This document shows positions 1-11,422 of a stretch of 64,000 nucleotides of DNA, in pieces. A program made the translations under genes and the position numbers. This stretch comes from Aristolochia californica. Its lineage: Eukaryota; Streptophyta; Magnoliopsida; Piperales; Aristolochiaceae. Location of the stretch: positions 7,150,708 through 7,214,707 of the forward strand of contig JARWKL010000007.1 in NCBI GenBank assembly GCA_029961685.1. Direction: 5' to 3'. The first letter of the stretch is position 1. Every line of letters begins with the position of its first letter. The notes below the pieces were generated by a model. That model was not told the origin of the DNA, searched no databases, and saw only the letters and a program-made list of their open reading frames with translations.

Positions 1-885
1 ATGTATGGAGAATTTAAATATCTATTTCTATGATGTTTATTTTATTATTATTAGACATCATGTCTAACAAATACAAGTGACTTATGCCTTACTGGTATCA
101 TAGAGATAGATTCTAATTTTCCATGTTTTTGGATTTTTTGGCTATTTATTTATGAATGAAAATAAGCCTAGTTTAGGCTTATTGTGTTCTGGCGCCGCAG
201 GTGCGGGCTGCTGTGCGCGGGCCTACTAGTGCTTGCCTGCCAATGCTCGGGCTACTGTTTGGGCATGCCTGTTAACACGCGGGCTTGTGCGGTCCGGGTC
301 TGTAATGACCCAGGACCATGAACCAAACCAGGTTTTGCTAATATAATGAGCCAGAATGTGTTTTAAGAGTTGGTTTGACCCATAATTTTATTTTTAAAGG
401 AATTTCCATGTTATTTGAAATTTATTTGGCTATTTGAGATCCAAGACTATAGGTATGAAGATTTATATGTTGATATTTTATAAATAGTTCATATCTAATT
501 GGTTTAGTTGTTAGATAATGATTTCTTTGCTATAATTTCTTGAAGTATTTATAATTTGTCTTATTGCATGCCTTGTTATATATTTATGTATTTTATGTGA
601 AAATTAATTTAATTATATAATTTGAAAAATCCCCAAAGGGTAATGCGAGTTGTGTAATTAGATTAGTATATTGTAAATTAATTCATATGAATCCCCAAAG
701 GGTAAGTATTAATTAATTAATTTATTTGTTTGTCTGTTTGTTTGTGATATTGTTGTTTGTTTATTATATGTGGAATGATTTGCCTTGTAACTCTCATGAA
801 TCCCCAAAGGGTAAGTGGGAGTATTAGATGGCTGAGATGATTGTATAATTATGTATGTTCTCCCAAATATTAAAATATTTTCTGG
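1..885 (+). mobile_element. Probable 5' leader or LTR of the adjacent copia element
   Basis: This AT-rich stretch lies directly upstream of a copia-type gag reading frame in the same orientation, so it is probably LTR and leader sequence of that element. A GC-rich island at about 190-310 stands out from its AT-rich surroundings. No LTR partner, primer-binding site or terminal TG could be fixed, because the left end may lie outside the window and the 3' end of the element is missing. The assignment is by position only. Confidence 0.35.
630..814 (+). repeat. Three dispersed copies of ATCCCCAAAGGGTAA
   Basis: The 15-base motif ATCCCCAAAGGGTAA occurs at 630-644, 691-705 and 800-814. Copies 2 and 3 extend to GAATCCCCAAAGGGTAAGT. 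Spacings are about 61 and 109 bases and the DNA between copies is not repeated. The core CCCCAAAGGG is close to an inverted repeat. All three lie in the untranslated leader just before the copia gag start at 886. Function is unknown. Confidence 0.8.
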
Positions 886-1503
886 ATGACAGGAACATCC
901 AGTAGTGCACATAATTTTGTTGAGTCCCTAAAGAAAAATGTAATTGATGGGACTAATTATGTGAATTGGTCACAACGGGTTGACTTAATGCTACGAGACT
1001 ATAGGTTTGATAAGATTATCAAAGTGAATACTCCTCCTCAAAAACCTTCCCGAATAAACTATCTCGATAATCTGAAACAGTATGAGAAGGACCTTAGAAA
1101 ATTCAAGGAATGGGATGATGCTAATGAAATTTCTAGGTCACATATTCGTGGGGCTCTAAGTGAGACTCTCTTGATGACTTATTTTCATGTCCCTGCTACA
1201 AAAGAGATTCAAGGCCAGATTGAGCCTAAATATGGTAAAATGTCGTCTACTCACATCAATAACTTATGGCAAAAGTTCACTCGTGCCAAGAGCGCAGAAA
1301 ATGCTGATGTGAGAAAACAAGTAAATGACATGCTTCCTATGGCAGAAGAGTTACAATATCATGGTAGACCAATGGATGAAGAAACTAAAGTGGTCACCAT
1401 TATCAACTATTTACCCAAATCTCTCAAATATATTCAAGATTTTTATTCTTTGTCCAAGACAAAGTGGACTATATTTGATTTGGTTAATATGATCGACCAC
1501 TAG
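886..1503 (+). CDS. Ty1-copia gag-like protein (UBN2-type), degenerate element
   Basis: This 205-codon frame resembles the gag N-terminal region of plant Ty1-copia elements (DUF4219/UBN2 type). It has the typical 'DGTNYVNWSQRVDLMLRDY' opening, then a helical region ending 'KTKWTIFDLVNMIDH' and a TAG stop. Gag packages element RNA into cytoplasmic particles. In intact elements it runs on into the zinc knuckle and pol. Here the stop at 1501-1503 cuts it off, and the zinc knuckle follows in separate sequence at about 1667-1708. It is a retrotransposon remnant rather than a host gene and is unlikely to be functional. Confidence 0.75.
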   Translation: MTGTSSSAHNFVESLKKNVIDGTNYVNWSQRVDLMLRDYRFDKIIKVNTPPQKPSRINYLDNLKQYEKDLRKFKEWDDANEISRSHIRGALSETLLMTYFHVPATKEIQGQIEPKYGKMSSTHINNLWQKFTRAKSAENADVRKQVNDMLPMAEELQYHGRPMDEETKVVTIINYLPKSLKYIQDFYSLSKTKWTIFDLVNMIDH

Positions 1504-2811
1504 TCCGATAGACTCAATTCAAGTATTGAGTTAGATAAAACTTCACCTAGCGCTAACGTAGTTTTGAAGCAGAAGAAGAAGAATTTTAAGAAGAAGGGAA
1601 AGAACTTTCGATTTCAAAACTTCAAAGACAAAAAGGTCCATCAATAAAGGGTGGAATCAACGTGTTTGCTTCTTCTGTAATAAGCCAGGACATATAAAGA
1701 AGTATTGTAGGGCTTCGAAAACCATGCAAGAAGGGCAATAGGAGAACACTAGTGAATCCTTATCTCTTGAAACTTGTACTATTTATATCAAGCCTTTTAG
1801 TTGGTGGGCTGATTCTGGTGCAACTGTTCATGTATCGAATGATTTGCAGGGCTTCAAAGAGCTAAGAAAGATTGAGGATAGGACAAGCTTTATTTACATG
1901 GGAAATGATGAAAAGGCCATTGTGGAAGGTGTGGGAATTTACCGGCTAAAGGTTGTTGATAACAAGTTTTTTTATTTAGAAGATTGTCTTGATGCTCCTT
2001 CTATGAGAAGAAGTCTATTATTTGTATCTTGACATGAGAAACTTGAATTTACATTTTACTTTGGAAGTGGAAAGTTTTTTTATGTTACAAGATGATAAAG
2101 TTATTTTGAGAGGTTTTCAAAATTTTGGTCTATATCAATTACAACTTAGTGGAAATATGGTGTTCAATGTTTCTACTTCTTCGGATATTAAAGAAAATGA
2201 ATTGTATTTGTGGGATTCACGACTAGGGCATATATACAAGGATAGAATTACAAGACTTGTGACACAAGGATTATTGAAAAATCTTTCACATAATGATTTT
2301 TCTATTTGTGAGTGTTGTATATTTGGGAAAATGACAAGATACCCTTTCCATCCAAAGGCTCAAGAAGTTTTCATGTTTTGGATATTATTCATTCTGATAT
2401 ATGTGGACCTATGAATGTGAATACTCGTAATGGTCATTCGTATTTTATCACATTTATAGATGATTGCTCAAGATATGGAAGAGTATATTTACTGCATAGA
2501 AAAAATGAGGCCTTTGATTATTTCAAAACCTTCAAATTGGAGGTAGAAAATGCCACAGGAAGGAAGATCAAAATTTTCCACATCGACAGAGGTGGAGAGT
2601 ATTGTTCGGAGTTATTCTCTGAATTTTACAAGTCAAATGGGATTATCCATATGTTTAGCATGCCTTATACAACTGAACAGAACGGTACTATTGAAAGGAA
2701 AAATCGAACCTTACTAGAGATGGTAAGATCTATGATGACACTTGCAAATTTTCCAATATCCTTTTGGGGTGAAGCACTATTCACAGCTACCTATGGGGGG
2801 GTTAGTCAACT
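1504..2811 (+). pseudogene. Ty1-copia pol remnant: zinc knuckle, protease, integrase
   Basis: Copia pol pieces follow gag in the canonical order but in broken frames. A CCHC knuckle (CFFCNKPGHIKKYC) lies at 1667-1708. A protease motif (WWADSGATVHVS) with catalytic D-S-G lies near 1811. The GAG-pre-integrase segment (LYLWDSRLGH) is near 2200. The integrase core keeps the first Asp in SDICGP, the second in HIDRGGEY and a Glu in NGTIERKNR, all between 2312 and about 2790. Integrase similarity ends abruptly at about 2790. No reverse transcriptase or RNase H follows, so the 3' half is deleted. Stops and frame changes near 1503, 2030 and 2350 show that it is dead. Confidence 0.85.
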
Positions 2812-2939
2812 TGACGCATGAGATGAACTTCAGCAGCATTATGCAATTCATCTCCTGATGTCGTTAGTGGAGCGCCAGACTTCAAGTCATCTCGATGACT
2901 AAGATGAAGCGGAACATCATCTCCACGTTATAATTTATG

Positions 2940-3994
2940 GAATTTGGTTTCCGACCCTTTTTTTCCAATCATCCAGATAAAGTAAACGCCGGGGTTCGAA
3001 CCGCTCTTCTCATTTTCATTTTCATTTTTTTCTCCCTCTCTCCTGCACCCCCTCTCTCGTCTTCTTGCGCCCCAGATGTCTCTGCTCCCTCATTCTTGTC
3101 CTTGTTCTCGCTCTCAGCCTCCCATCTCTTCTTTTTCCTCTCCCATCTCCCTCTCGCTGTCGGCCCGTAGCAGCTCTGCCTCTCCCCCTCCAACTTTCTT
3201 CCCCTCCATGTCGACTTGGCGGAAACTCATCTCGCATCTAGCCTCTACCCCTCTTTTACCTCCTTATCTCGCTTCTCACTCTCTTTTCCCCTAAAAATCC
3301 TCTTGATTTCCTTCGATTTCCCCCATTTCGGCATCAATTTCTCCAATTCTACTTTGACTTCCTTCAAATTTCCCTTCGGCTTCGATTCCCCCATTGGGCT
3401 TCAGTTTTCCCAAAATTTTAGAAGGTAACCCTAAACCATAATTTTTTTTAGTTTAATTTACTGTTGTATTTGATTTAATTTAATTTAATTTATGTGTGCG
3501 GTATTTGTATTGATTGTTTAATTTCTGTATAATTTCGGGATTTAGGGTTAGGGTTTATGGTATTTAGGGTTTAATTTCGTGTTTAGGGTTTATGGTATTT
3601 AGCATTAGGGTATGGTTAATGGTATTTTTAGGGTTAGGGTTTATGCAGTCATTTTTTTTAATCTATTTTAGCTTCAATTAATTTATGTGTAATATAATTT
3701 CTACTATAGGTACTTGCTTGTTGCATATTACACAATTATATACGTGGAGAGGATTACAATGATCTATTTGAAGATGAAGATGATGATTCGGGTGGCGAGT
3801 TCGGTGGAGGAGGTGATGCGGTCCAATTAGGTGTAATGGAGGATACAGACAATGACGATAGCGATGGTCTTGAGTATGAGGGTAGCCAAGTAATAAGCTT
3901 TCGGAGGCAGCGTGCATTAGAATCCACAAGAGCCACACAATTTCGAGATGCCATAACCACTTCCATGTGTCGTTTATATGTACTAAACTTGTAA
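2940..3994 (+). pseudogene. PIF/Harbinger-type transposase remnant, last exon only
   Basis: From 3710 to the TAA at 3992-3994 the plus strand reads VLACCILHNYIRGEDYNDLF, then an acidic and glycine-rich stretch, and ends in RDAITTSMCRLYVLNL. The A-C-C-x-L-H-N-x-I-R signature and a C-terminus with R-D-x-I-x-x-x-M are typical of plant HARBI1/PIF-Harbinger transposases. An acceptor (CTACTATAG) precedes 3710. Upstream is a pyrimidine-rich, 5'-UTR-like block (about 3000-3424) ending at a donor-like AG|GTAACC. The exons with the DDE catalytic residues are absent, so this looks like an internal-deletion derivative. Terminal inverted repeats were not resolved. The exon assignment is fairly firm and the UTR link is inference. 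Confidence 0.55.
3541..3645 (+). repeat. Interspersed TTTAGGG (telomere-box-like) repeats
   Basis: At least six copies of TTTAGGG or TTAGGG(TTTA) lie in about 105 bases, separated by 'TATGG' and similar short spacers. They sit in the putative first intron of the Harbinger-type remnant. Plant telomere repeats are TTTAGGG, and isolated telo-boxes also occur near transcription starts of plant genes. The copies here are not a clean tandem array. Confidence 0.7.
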
Positions 3995-5047
3995 CTTGAT
4001 AATTTTAATATTAAAGGCATGTACTTGTTATTTGAATAATCTATCTTTTATCTTATTAATAAAGTTGTATATGTATTTATTTAATATTTTTTTAAAAAAT
4101 TATTACTTTATTAAACTTGAGATTTAAGTGTGGCAAATAAAATATAGTTAAAGTATGCATTTGATTAATTAATTATTTTTAATTTTGTCAAAATATATTA
4201 TTAATTAATACAATGTAAAAAATACATCTTATGTTATTCATATAATACTTATTTATTTATTAATCAAAATTTATTTTTTATTTACTCTATTGTATTAGTG
4301 ATTTTATAGTGATAATTAAAATATTGTTAACCCAAGCACTTGGTTTAATAAATAAAATCAATGGTTTTAAATTTAATGCAAAAATATTATTAATTAATAA
4401 TATTAAAAAATATATAACGGGTTGAAGTTAGCATTTGATTGATTTTTCCTGTTTAATCATGACTTTTTTATGTTAACGAATACCATATATTATCAATAAA
4501 TTAATAACTAATTGTATTATATCCGTTTATGTTTTTTTTAACTTTTTTTTTATGATTAATCATGGGCCCAGTTAATATGCTCACACAAAATATATTAGTG
4601 CCTCATGTTTATTGGAAATATTTTTTTAATAAATTTTTTATTAATAAATCATATAATTTTCTAAGTAAGATTTTTCCAATCAAGATGGGCAAGAAAACCG
4701 TATAGAAATTTTTCGAATCCGTATTTGACGATTGATGTTTTAATACTTTTAGCACGAGGCAATTTTTCATTGCAATTTTGTGTTTGATATTTGATTTTAT
4801 TAAAAATTTATTCATAATATATGAAATTGAATATTAATTTTCATTTATTTCCGTGGAAGAGGCAATAAGAAATCCATTTAAAATTCAGAAAGAAATTTCA
4901 ATTTTTTTTTTTTTTTTGCAATTTTCTTGTAAATCACTTATAGGATTTTATTTAAAAGCTTTTCTTGAAATATAAATTTTCAAACAAGGGCACTACTACC
5001 AAGGCCATAGTAAATTTTATGGCCATATGCAGAAATTACCAAATAAG
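3995..5047. other. AT-rich spacer, no gene seen
   Basis: This 1-kb spacer between the Harbinger remnant and the first BAHD gene is strongly AT-rich with many A/T runs. No coding similarity was recognised on either strand. The right end contains the 3' flank of the minus-strand BAHD gene. Confidence 0.6.
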
Positions 5048-6454
5048 CTAAGCAACATTTGGGGTTTTTCCCATGTCCGGCAAACCCTCTTCAAAATACG
5101 AAGTAAAACGCTGCATTTCATCTCGTGGGCCCACTACCCCAATCTCAACTCCACCTTCTTCATCTCTACTCTCGGCCAACGACATGGCCTCGTTAAGGTC
5201 GATCGAGACAATCTCAACCTTACGTGGCCGGCCCCACCCAAAATCCATCTCGTACACAAGGAATCTAGGTGACCCTGCGATTGATAAGGCCCGTACTTTC
5301 CGAACCTCTTCCCACTTCCGGAAGGTGTAGTCGGTTTCTTCCAGCACTCCCTTGTCGAGTTGACGGATAGCCCGGCGAATCGTCTTGGACGCGGCCGCAA
5401 GTCCATTTTCCCCAGTCAACTCGGCCTGACTTGCTTCGATCAGGGTCGATCCAATACAGTTCCCAAAATAGGACTCGGGAACCGGCGGGTCTAACCGAGG
5501 GCGGCAATCTACTGCGAAGCCGAAGTAGAAGGTTGGTCTATCCTGCGGCATCGCACGTGATTTCGCCAAACAGGCCCACACATATGCACAAGTGACGGTG
5601 AACGTGGATAACCTGGGGCCCACACTCTGACCGCCTGTTGCGGAGATCTGGTCGCGTAGTTTCTGGATGTGGGTCCGGGTCAATACGTAGGTGGATCGAG
5701 TGGCACGGTCGAGCTGAGCTTGCTCCGGTTGCAACTCGCTCAAACTCGCTCGGGGTGTCTCAGTTTCTTTCTTCATTGTTTTCAAGTAATTCCGCTTCAG
5801 ATGTTCCAGGTCTCCGACGAGAGCCCTGTCGTAGACGGGGAGGGTTTTCACGACGGTAACATCACCGCCGGCCTTGAAAATGGAGGCCCACGATTTCAAG
5901 AAGTGGGTGCCGCCGAACCCGTCTGTGACCACGTGTTTTACTGTGAATCCAATACAGATGCCGGAACGGGGGAAGACGGTAACTTGAAACGCTACTAAGG
6001 GAGTCTCCTGCTTCCCCTCGGTGTCGCCTGAAGACAGAGGAAACAGGGGAGAGGCTAACGAGTGAAACTCTTCGGCTTCCTTTGCCTGGTTCCTAACGAG
6101 ACAAGCGAAGTCGGCGCGGGACTCGGCGAGTGTGAGAGATACGGAGTCACCTTCAGAGTAAAGAATGACGTGGTCGTTGGGGTACGAATCCGTCAAGGGA
6201 ACTAGGCGGCCGGCGAGGGGGTAGAAGAGGGTGAGTGCAAGCGAGAGGGAGCGTTCGAGTAGAGGGAAATGCGAGTCTCGAAAGTCTTGAGTGGAGCCAG
6301 AGAAATCATAGAAGAAGATTTGTTGGACTGGAGGCGATTGCAACCACAGGACATCGAAGTAGGTGAGAGTGAGCCTCGCCGGAGGAACGGAGCCCGGCGG
6401 CGGGGACACTCGCCGCTGTTCCACCACGTTCACAGTTTCGATCGCGGAAGCCAT
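5048..6454 (-). CDS. BAHD acyltransferase (malonyltransferase-like), intact copy 1
   Basis: This single-exon 468-residue protein has the full BAHD architecture. The catalytic HxxxD motif is HVVTD (about residues 174-178), between the two chloramphenicol-acetyltransferase-like halves. The YFGNC motif of the anthocyanin/flavonoid acyltransferase clade is near 329 and the structural DFGWG is near 404. Such cytosolic enzymes move an acyl group, often malonyl or hydroxycinnamoyl, from CoA to a glycoside. The exact donor and acceptor cannot be read from sequence. An upstream in-frame ATG exists at 6523, but the start at 6454 aligns with the N-termini of the copies at 27.8 and 33.6 kb (V.R..VSPPPGSVP). 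It is the only intact copy on the minus strand. Its closest relative here is the fragment at 20.6-21.0 kb, which shares HVVTDGFG. Confidence 0.92.
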   Translation of the reverse strand: MASAIETVNVVEQRRVSPPPGSVPPARLTLTYFDVLWLQSPPVQQIFFYDFSGSTQDFRDSHFPLLERSLSLALTLFYPLAGRLVPLTDSYPNDHVILYSEGDSVSLTLAESRADFACLVRNQAKEAEEFHSLASPLFPLSSGDTEGKQETPLVAFQVTVFPRSGICIGFTVKHVVTDGFGGTHFLKSWASIFKAGGDVTVVKTLPVYDRALVGDLEHLKRNYLKTMKKETETPRASLSELQPEQAQLDRATRSTYVLTRTHIQKLRDQISATGGQSVGPRLSTFTVTCAYVWACLAKSRAMPQDRPTFYFGFAVDCRPRLDPPVPESYFGNCIGSTLIEASQAELTGENGLAAASKTIRRAIRQLDKGVLEETDYTFRKWEEVRKVRALSIAGSPRFLVYEMDFGWGRPRKVEIVSIDLNEAMSLAESRDEEGGVEIGVVGPRDEMQRFTSYFEEGLPDMGKTPNVA

Positions 6455-7329
6455 GGCTGTTGCTACTTTCGAAGCGTTAAAAAGATCTCTCAACCATAAA
6501 CTGAGAGGGACAGAGGCGATCAAAGAAAGATAATATAATGGTTCAAAAATTCACGAAAAAGAAAATCGATTCTTCTGAATCGCAAGCTGGCTTCACGGCA
6601 GCCCTTCGAGGAAGCCACCATATGAATGAAAGGCCGAGATGTTGTAGCATCCAACTGCTACCGATAACAGGTAAGAATACTTCGTGATCTGTCACTGTCA
6701 AAGAGAGAACTGACACGAAAAGCTAGCATTGCCGCAATTAGATGTAATTTCTGGCTCCAAACGACTCCTAGATATCTACCCAATCATTTGGGTGAGTTAG
6801 GGTTTGTGTTTAGATTTTGCAGCCGCTTCTTTCCACTACTAACGTACTTGAATACTTGGGCATATGCCCATTATGAAGGGTTTAGATAGATTACTTACTT
6901 TATCTCATCGATACATTTAGACTATTTAATAAATTAGACTATGAAAACTAATTGAAACGTTTTGGGTAGGTAAAGTGTATCTAGAGAAAAGGAACATTAC
7001 ACATCAAAATAGGGCCCGGATATGGGTCAGATCGTATCTTAGAAACACATGATTTGCTGGTGAAACCATTGCAAATTTGGATGTTAAATATTTCACTTTT
7101 AACACTATCAAGGCGAATTACCGATTTTTATTCATTTATGATAAATTATGCGAATAAGAAATCTGAAACAAACATACATGAAATAGTAAACTTTTTTTTA
7201 TTGTGCATAGTTCTCAAATAATGTAAGCACAAGATGAAAAATTTTAAAATCCAATTCCCAATTCTTAAAAACCTTAATAAGAAATAAAAAGCTACTTTGC
7301 TACATAAAGGATTTGAAAAATTTTAGTCA
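6455..7329. other. Upstream region of BAHD copy 1, no other gene seen
   Basis: This holds the 5' flank of the minus-strand BAHD gene. An AT-rich TATA-like block (TATAATATAATGG on plus) at about 6530 lies some 75 bases upstream of the chosen ATG. A similar GATAATATAATGATG occurs at about 21210 upstream of the related BAHD fragment, which suggests a shared ancestral promoter. The rest, to about 7330, shows no coding similarity and grades into the LTR of a decayed copia element. Confidence 0.4.
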
Positions 7330-7551
7330 AGAGAAGGATAACAAAACAGCCTTTCATTCTTGTTAGGGATAAATAACCCCGACCTCTTTTTATTAATCAT
7401 GGGTTTCCAATTTTACATACTAAATGACTAAAATACCTCCAACACTTAAATTTATACATGAACTCATGCGAACACTCTCCCTAAAGTTCGGTGATACATT
7501 TCAAACAAACAAGCTTGTTACTTGAATAACTAAAACCTCTCTTATTCAGAG

Positions 7552-7868
7552 TGTTGAAGAGAAGATATGAAAGCCTCTTACATGACTCTCATAATAAAAT
7601 GTCTTACAGATCCAAAATTAATATGGAAGGAGGTCTCATAGAAGAGGTTCAATTTATAAGTATTTTAGTTATGTTAGTCTTCTATTTATTTAAAGTTATT
7701 TAATTATGTTAGGATGTATATTTAAGCGTTAGAGTTTGGGAATAATTGGGACAAGGGTAGTTTAATTGTAATTGGACTCTACTACTTTCCTGTATTATAA
7801 ATAGGGGTTCATGTACTCTGATTACATCAAGTCAATGAAGTTTTTTTTTCTTTTCCATAAGTTCAACA
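7552..7868 (+). repeat. Left LTR of the 7552-13870 element
   Basis: The LTR starts TGTTGAAG and ends TTCAACA, an inverted pair of ends typical of LTRs. A promoter-like TATTATAAATAGG and the transcript-start region lie near 7793-7810. It is paired with 13556-13870. Confidence 0.88.
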
Positions 7869-7880
7869 TGGTATCAAAGC
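7869..7880 (+). other. Primer-binding site for initiator Met tRNA
   Basis: TGGTATCAAAGC follows the left LTR with no gap. It is close to the TGGTATCAGAGC site that plant LTR retrotransposons use to pair with the 3' end of initiator methionine tRNA for minus-strand DNA priming. Confidence 0.85.
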
Positions 7881-8889
7881 ATGTTCAGTGATTTGACTTG
7901 GTTAACCCACAAAGTTCATGTGATCCTTTTCTAATCTACGATCTCTAGTAATTTAGGTTTGTATCTACTTTTTTTTTTCAATCCCTATACTCGATGTTTG
8001 CTTTATGTTTTCACCTCTATACTGAACTTTTAATATTGCATATTATATATTGACGGAGTTTTATTCCTAGAATCTTCTTCTTCTTTATTTTGTTTACTAC
8101 TGTTTGGTGGATGATCAATATGATGATCAATCTATCATACTTTTTACTCTATCTTTGTTGCCTTGGAAGTTTTGTTTATGGATTTGGTTTCCAGTAACTT
8201 TATGTATCTTGAATTTAATTTGACGGGAAGAGAGTCTTTGTTTTTCCGCTTCAGTTATTGGTTTAATCTGAGTTCTCTCCTATCTTCTGATTGCTTTCTT
8301 CCAAAGATAGAATCATATCTTCCCATTGTAGAAATTTTTTGGCTAGTTCTGATCCCCCGCTGTTTGGGAGCAAGTGCCGCAGGGAAGACGATAGCATATT
8401 TCCCGATTATCTCGGTTGTCTTGGTTCGAATCTTCGCTGATGTTAGTTTATTTTCAGAAGATCATCCGAGATCAACTCTGCCTGGATGTGATCGGGCCAT
8501 ATTAAAACCCCGAAAGCCACAAGCATCAAGGCTTCCACAAAGAATCCGAATACGAGGAGGAAGGAGACGTTGATTAAGCCTGGTTCATCGTATTTCCAGC
8601 ATCATGAGATTTTTCTCCACTACTGTTGCCAATTGATTTACGCAAACTCCTATGGTCTCCTCTAGTCAGTCTCTAGCTGATTACTCTGTTGGACCTGCTG
8701 GATAAGATCTTATTTCTATCGTTGCTACTTTTTTTGGGAAATCTTCTGCCGAGTTATCTGCCCGACAATTATTCCAGTCATTTGGCTTACTGTTATTATG
8801 GAAGTTATTTTTGGGTCCTCCATATCAAGTTTCATTTACTAAAACATTATTTCTAATGTGTTGTCCAAGTTGATTACTGTAGTTACTGC

Positions 8890-11422
8890 TAGGGGTGACA
8901 TCAAGCCGAGCCGAGCCTAACCTGCCTATATTCAAGTTGAGTTTGATTTAAATATTTTGAACTCGAGCTCGAGCCTAAAATTTTTATAGAGCTCGAGCTC
9001 AATAATTTTAACCGGGTTCGAGCCGAGTTTTGAGCCTAGCTCGAGCTTCAACATACATTTAAAAAAAACCTCTTCAGCTTGGTTATATGATTGTATTCAA
9101 TATCTTGCCATTTCAGATTAGGAGCTGCTATACTACATGCCAGTGGGGTAACAGAACTAGTTTGAGTATCTACAGAAATGCAGCAAGCAATAGAAATGCA
9201 AGAAACTAGAAAACTTTACCTTTGACTATTACAATATCCTCAGGGAAAACTAGGACTCTGCTTTAAAAACACTAAAACCTGAAATAGCCACTCTCTCATA
9301 TCAGTTGGGTAAGAATTTGAGGATGACAAACTCTTCAAACAATGAAGAACTAACCAAACATTATATTTAGAATTTTTTTGTGCAAACTCAGGAGACAAAA
9401 CTAACAATTCTTACATGCTCAAGGCATCCCATATAAAAAAATTCAACCAAAATATAAATTGTTAGAATCCTTATGGAGACTAAATGTATTGGGTTATTGA
9501 CCAAGTTCTTAATGGGACATTCCCCAGAAAATCCAAGTGAAATCCCCAAGTTTTTTAGAAAATCACTTGGACCTTGCAAGAAGATTACTGAATGAGTAAT
9601 ACTGTAAATAGAAGGTGGGCTAAATCACTTGAGTTGCCAACTAGTTACTGGACCATGGATATGAGGGTGCGGTGCATATAACACAATATATCTTATAGAG
9701 AACCTTCATAGACAAACTGTAAAATATGTTTGTTCTCTTGAACAAAGGTACCAACAACCTGTATCAGGAGTTGGGTGTATAAGACTTCAGCCATCAGAAA
9801 TAAGTAATAATAAGAGCTGAAGTTACATAAATTTGGATTTGATAACATGCTATACAAATATTTAAAACAACTCTAGATTCAACATTAATCTTCATGCATA
9901 AATGAAATAACAGTGTAAATAATCAGCTCATAAAATTTGTGTTAATAAAGAACAAAATTTTGCTATTGCGTTTTACAAATTCTAGGAAAAGGGACTTACA
10001 ACCCAAGATGGCATCAATGGCCTATGGCTTGTCACTTGCTTGATAAGGGAAACAAAAGACGTCCCTCAATGCCCTTAGAACGATCCCTGTGTTTACAAAT
10101 TACCAAAAATTACCAGAAGCTCTTAGCTACTCTACCATAAAGGTCAGTAAATAGATACTTAGTAACTAGAATGTCTAAATAGCAAACTTTGTTGCAACAG
10201 GAGATTTCTTGCCAATTCTACCATCCAATCTTTTGTTTCTCATTCTAAAAGAAAGGTAGAACTCTCATCCAATGACAAAACAAAGTTGTAGATCAAACAA
10301 GGTGCATTTGCCATTGTTTTGCATACTCTACCATAATTAAACAAAGAAAGTTCTCAATTTTTTTTCTCCTTTGATCCTCAACCATATGATATTGAGAATA
10401 TATAGTGGTGATAGTTAACTATACAAGGTTTCAACAAATCCTTTAACAAGCTAGCATGCACTCTTTAGTTATCTTCATATTAAGTAAGGGCCTACAACAC
10501 CATGAAAAAGAGTATATACTAGGCTTTAGAAGAGCCCTCCTCCTCCATCGTACAGAGGAATCTATAATTTCTTACATGACAAATAGAAAGTTATTCATTC
10601 TTAGTGTCGTCTTACAATAGACTAACTTCTTCATGTTCAGAATTCAAGAAGCATGTTGTTGCTTTCACTTAAAGAAAGAACTTAATAATATAGTCTTTCA
10701 ATGGTTTTTGCTGAGTCACTACCACATCCAATTCCTCCTCATGTTATTCAATTAACCTCAAAGAAGAGAATAAAGCTTCTTCCTAATAACAATGTTACTA
10801 TATATAGCTGCAAAAAAAAAAGAACTTCAAACCAAGACATTTCCAAGAATGAAGGAGCACTGTTGAAACAAAGAGAGAGTTAGAGATGTTGAAGGGTTAG
10901 GTCGGCGACGAAAAAAAAATTAAATAAAAATCTTACCTCATTCTGTCGGACCGTCGTTTTCATTTCGTCGGCGAGGAATAACTTCGGATGAAGAAATCAA
11001 AGAGGAAGAAGATAAAAAAGGAAGAAATCGCAAAGGAAGAAATCGTAGACAAAGAAATCGAAGAGTATGAGACAGAGAGTGAGGAATCGATGAAGGAGAG
11101 GGAGAACGAGGGATATGAAGACCAAAATCCCCCATTTTCGATGAATCCCCACGGACGGACAACGATTTTGATCTATAATCCAAAATTTTCGTGAGAAAAT
11201 CGTGCTGAGACAACATGGAAATGGTAGAGACGAAATGAAAGAGAGTCCCATGGTGCGACTCCCGAAATCCCAAATCCCCCGAATCCCGCCTCTCGTTAAA
11301 TTAACTAGTCGGCTCACGAGCCAATCCTGGATCTCGACCTCGGCTCGAGCTCGAGGAATATCGAATCGAACCGAGCCAAGCTCGAGCAGCTTGAGAGCCG
11401 GCTCGGTTCAAAGCCACCCCTA
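8890..11422. mobile_element. Non-autonomous hAT element nested in the LTR element
   Basis: The ends are inverted: TAGGGGTGACATCAAGCCGA on the left and, read on the other strand, TAGGGGTGGCTTTGAACCGA on the right. Each is followed by GAGCTCGAGC-rich subterminal DNA. The flanks GTTACTGC (8882-8889) and GTTGCTGC (11423-11430) form an 8-bp target duplication with one mismatch, as expected for hAT elements. No transposase was seen. The right 0.6 kb (about 10845-11010) is homologous to two segments of the larger hAT at 14036-19438, so the two belong to one family. The internal 1.8 kb (about 9065-10840) has no homologue in the larger element and no recognised gene. Confidence 0.82.

Noticed and set aside
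6455..6523. Upstream in-frame ATG of BAHD copy 1 at 6523
   Set aside because: The extra 23 residues have no counterpart in the other BAHD copies. The ATG at 6454 aligns with their starts.
8163..8573. 136-codon plus-strand frame inside the LTR element as possible gag
   Set aside because: It shows no gag, zinc-knuckle or pol motif and its composition is not protein-like.
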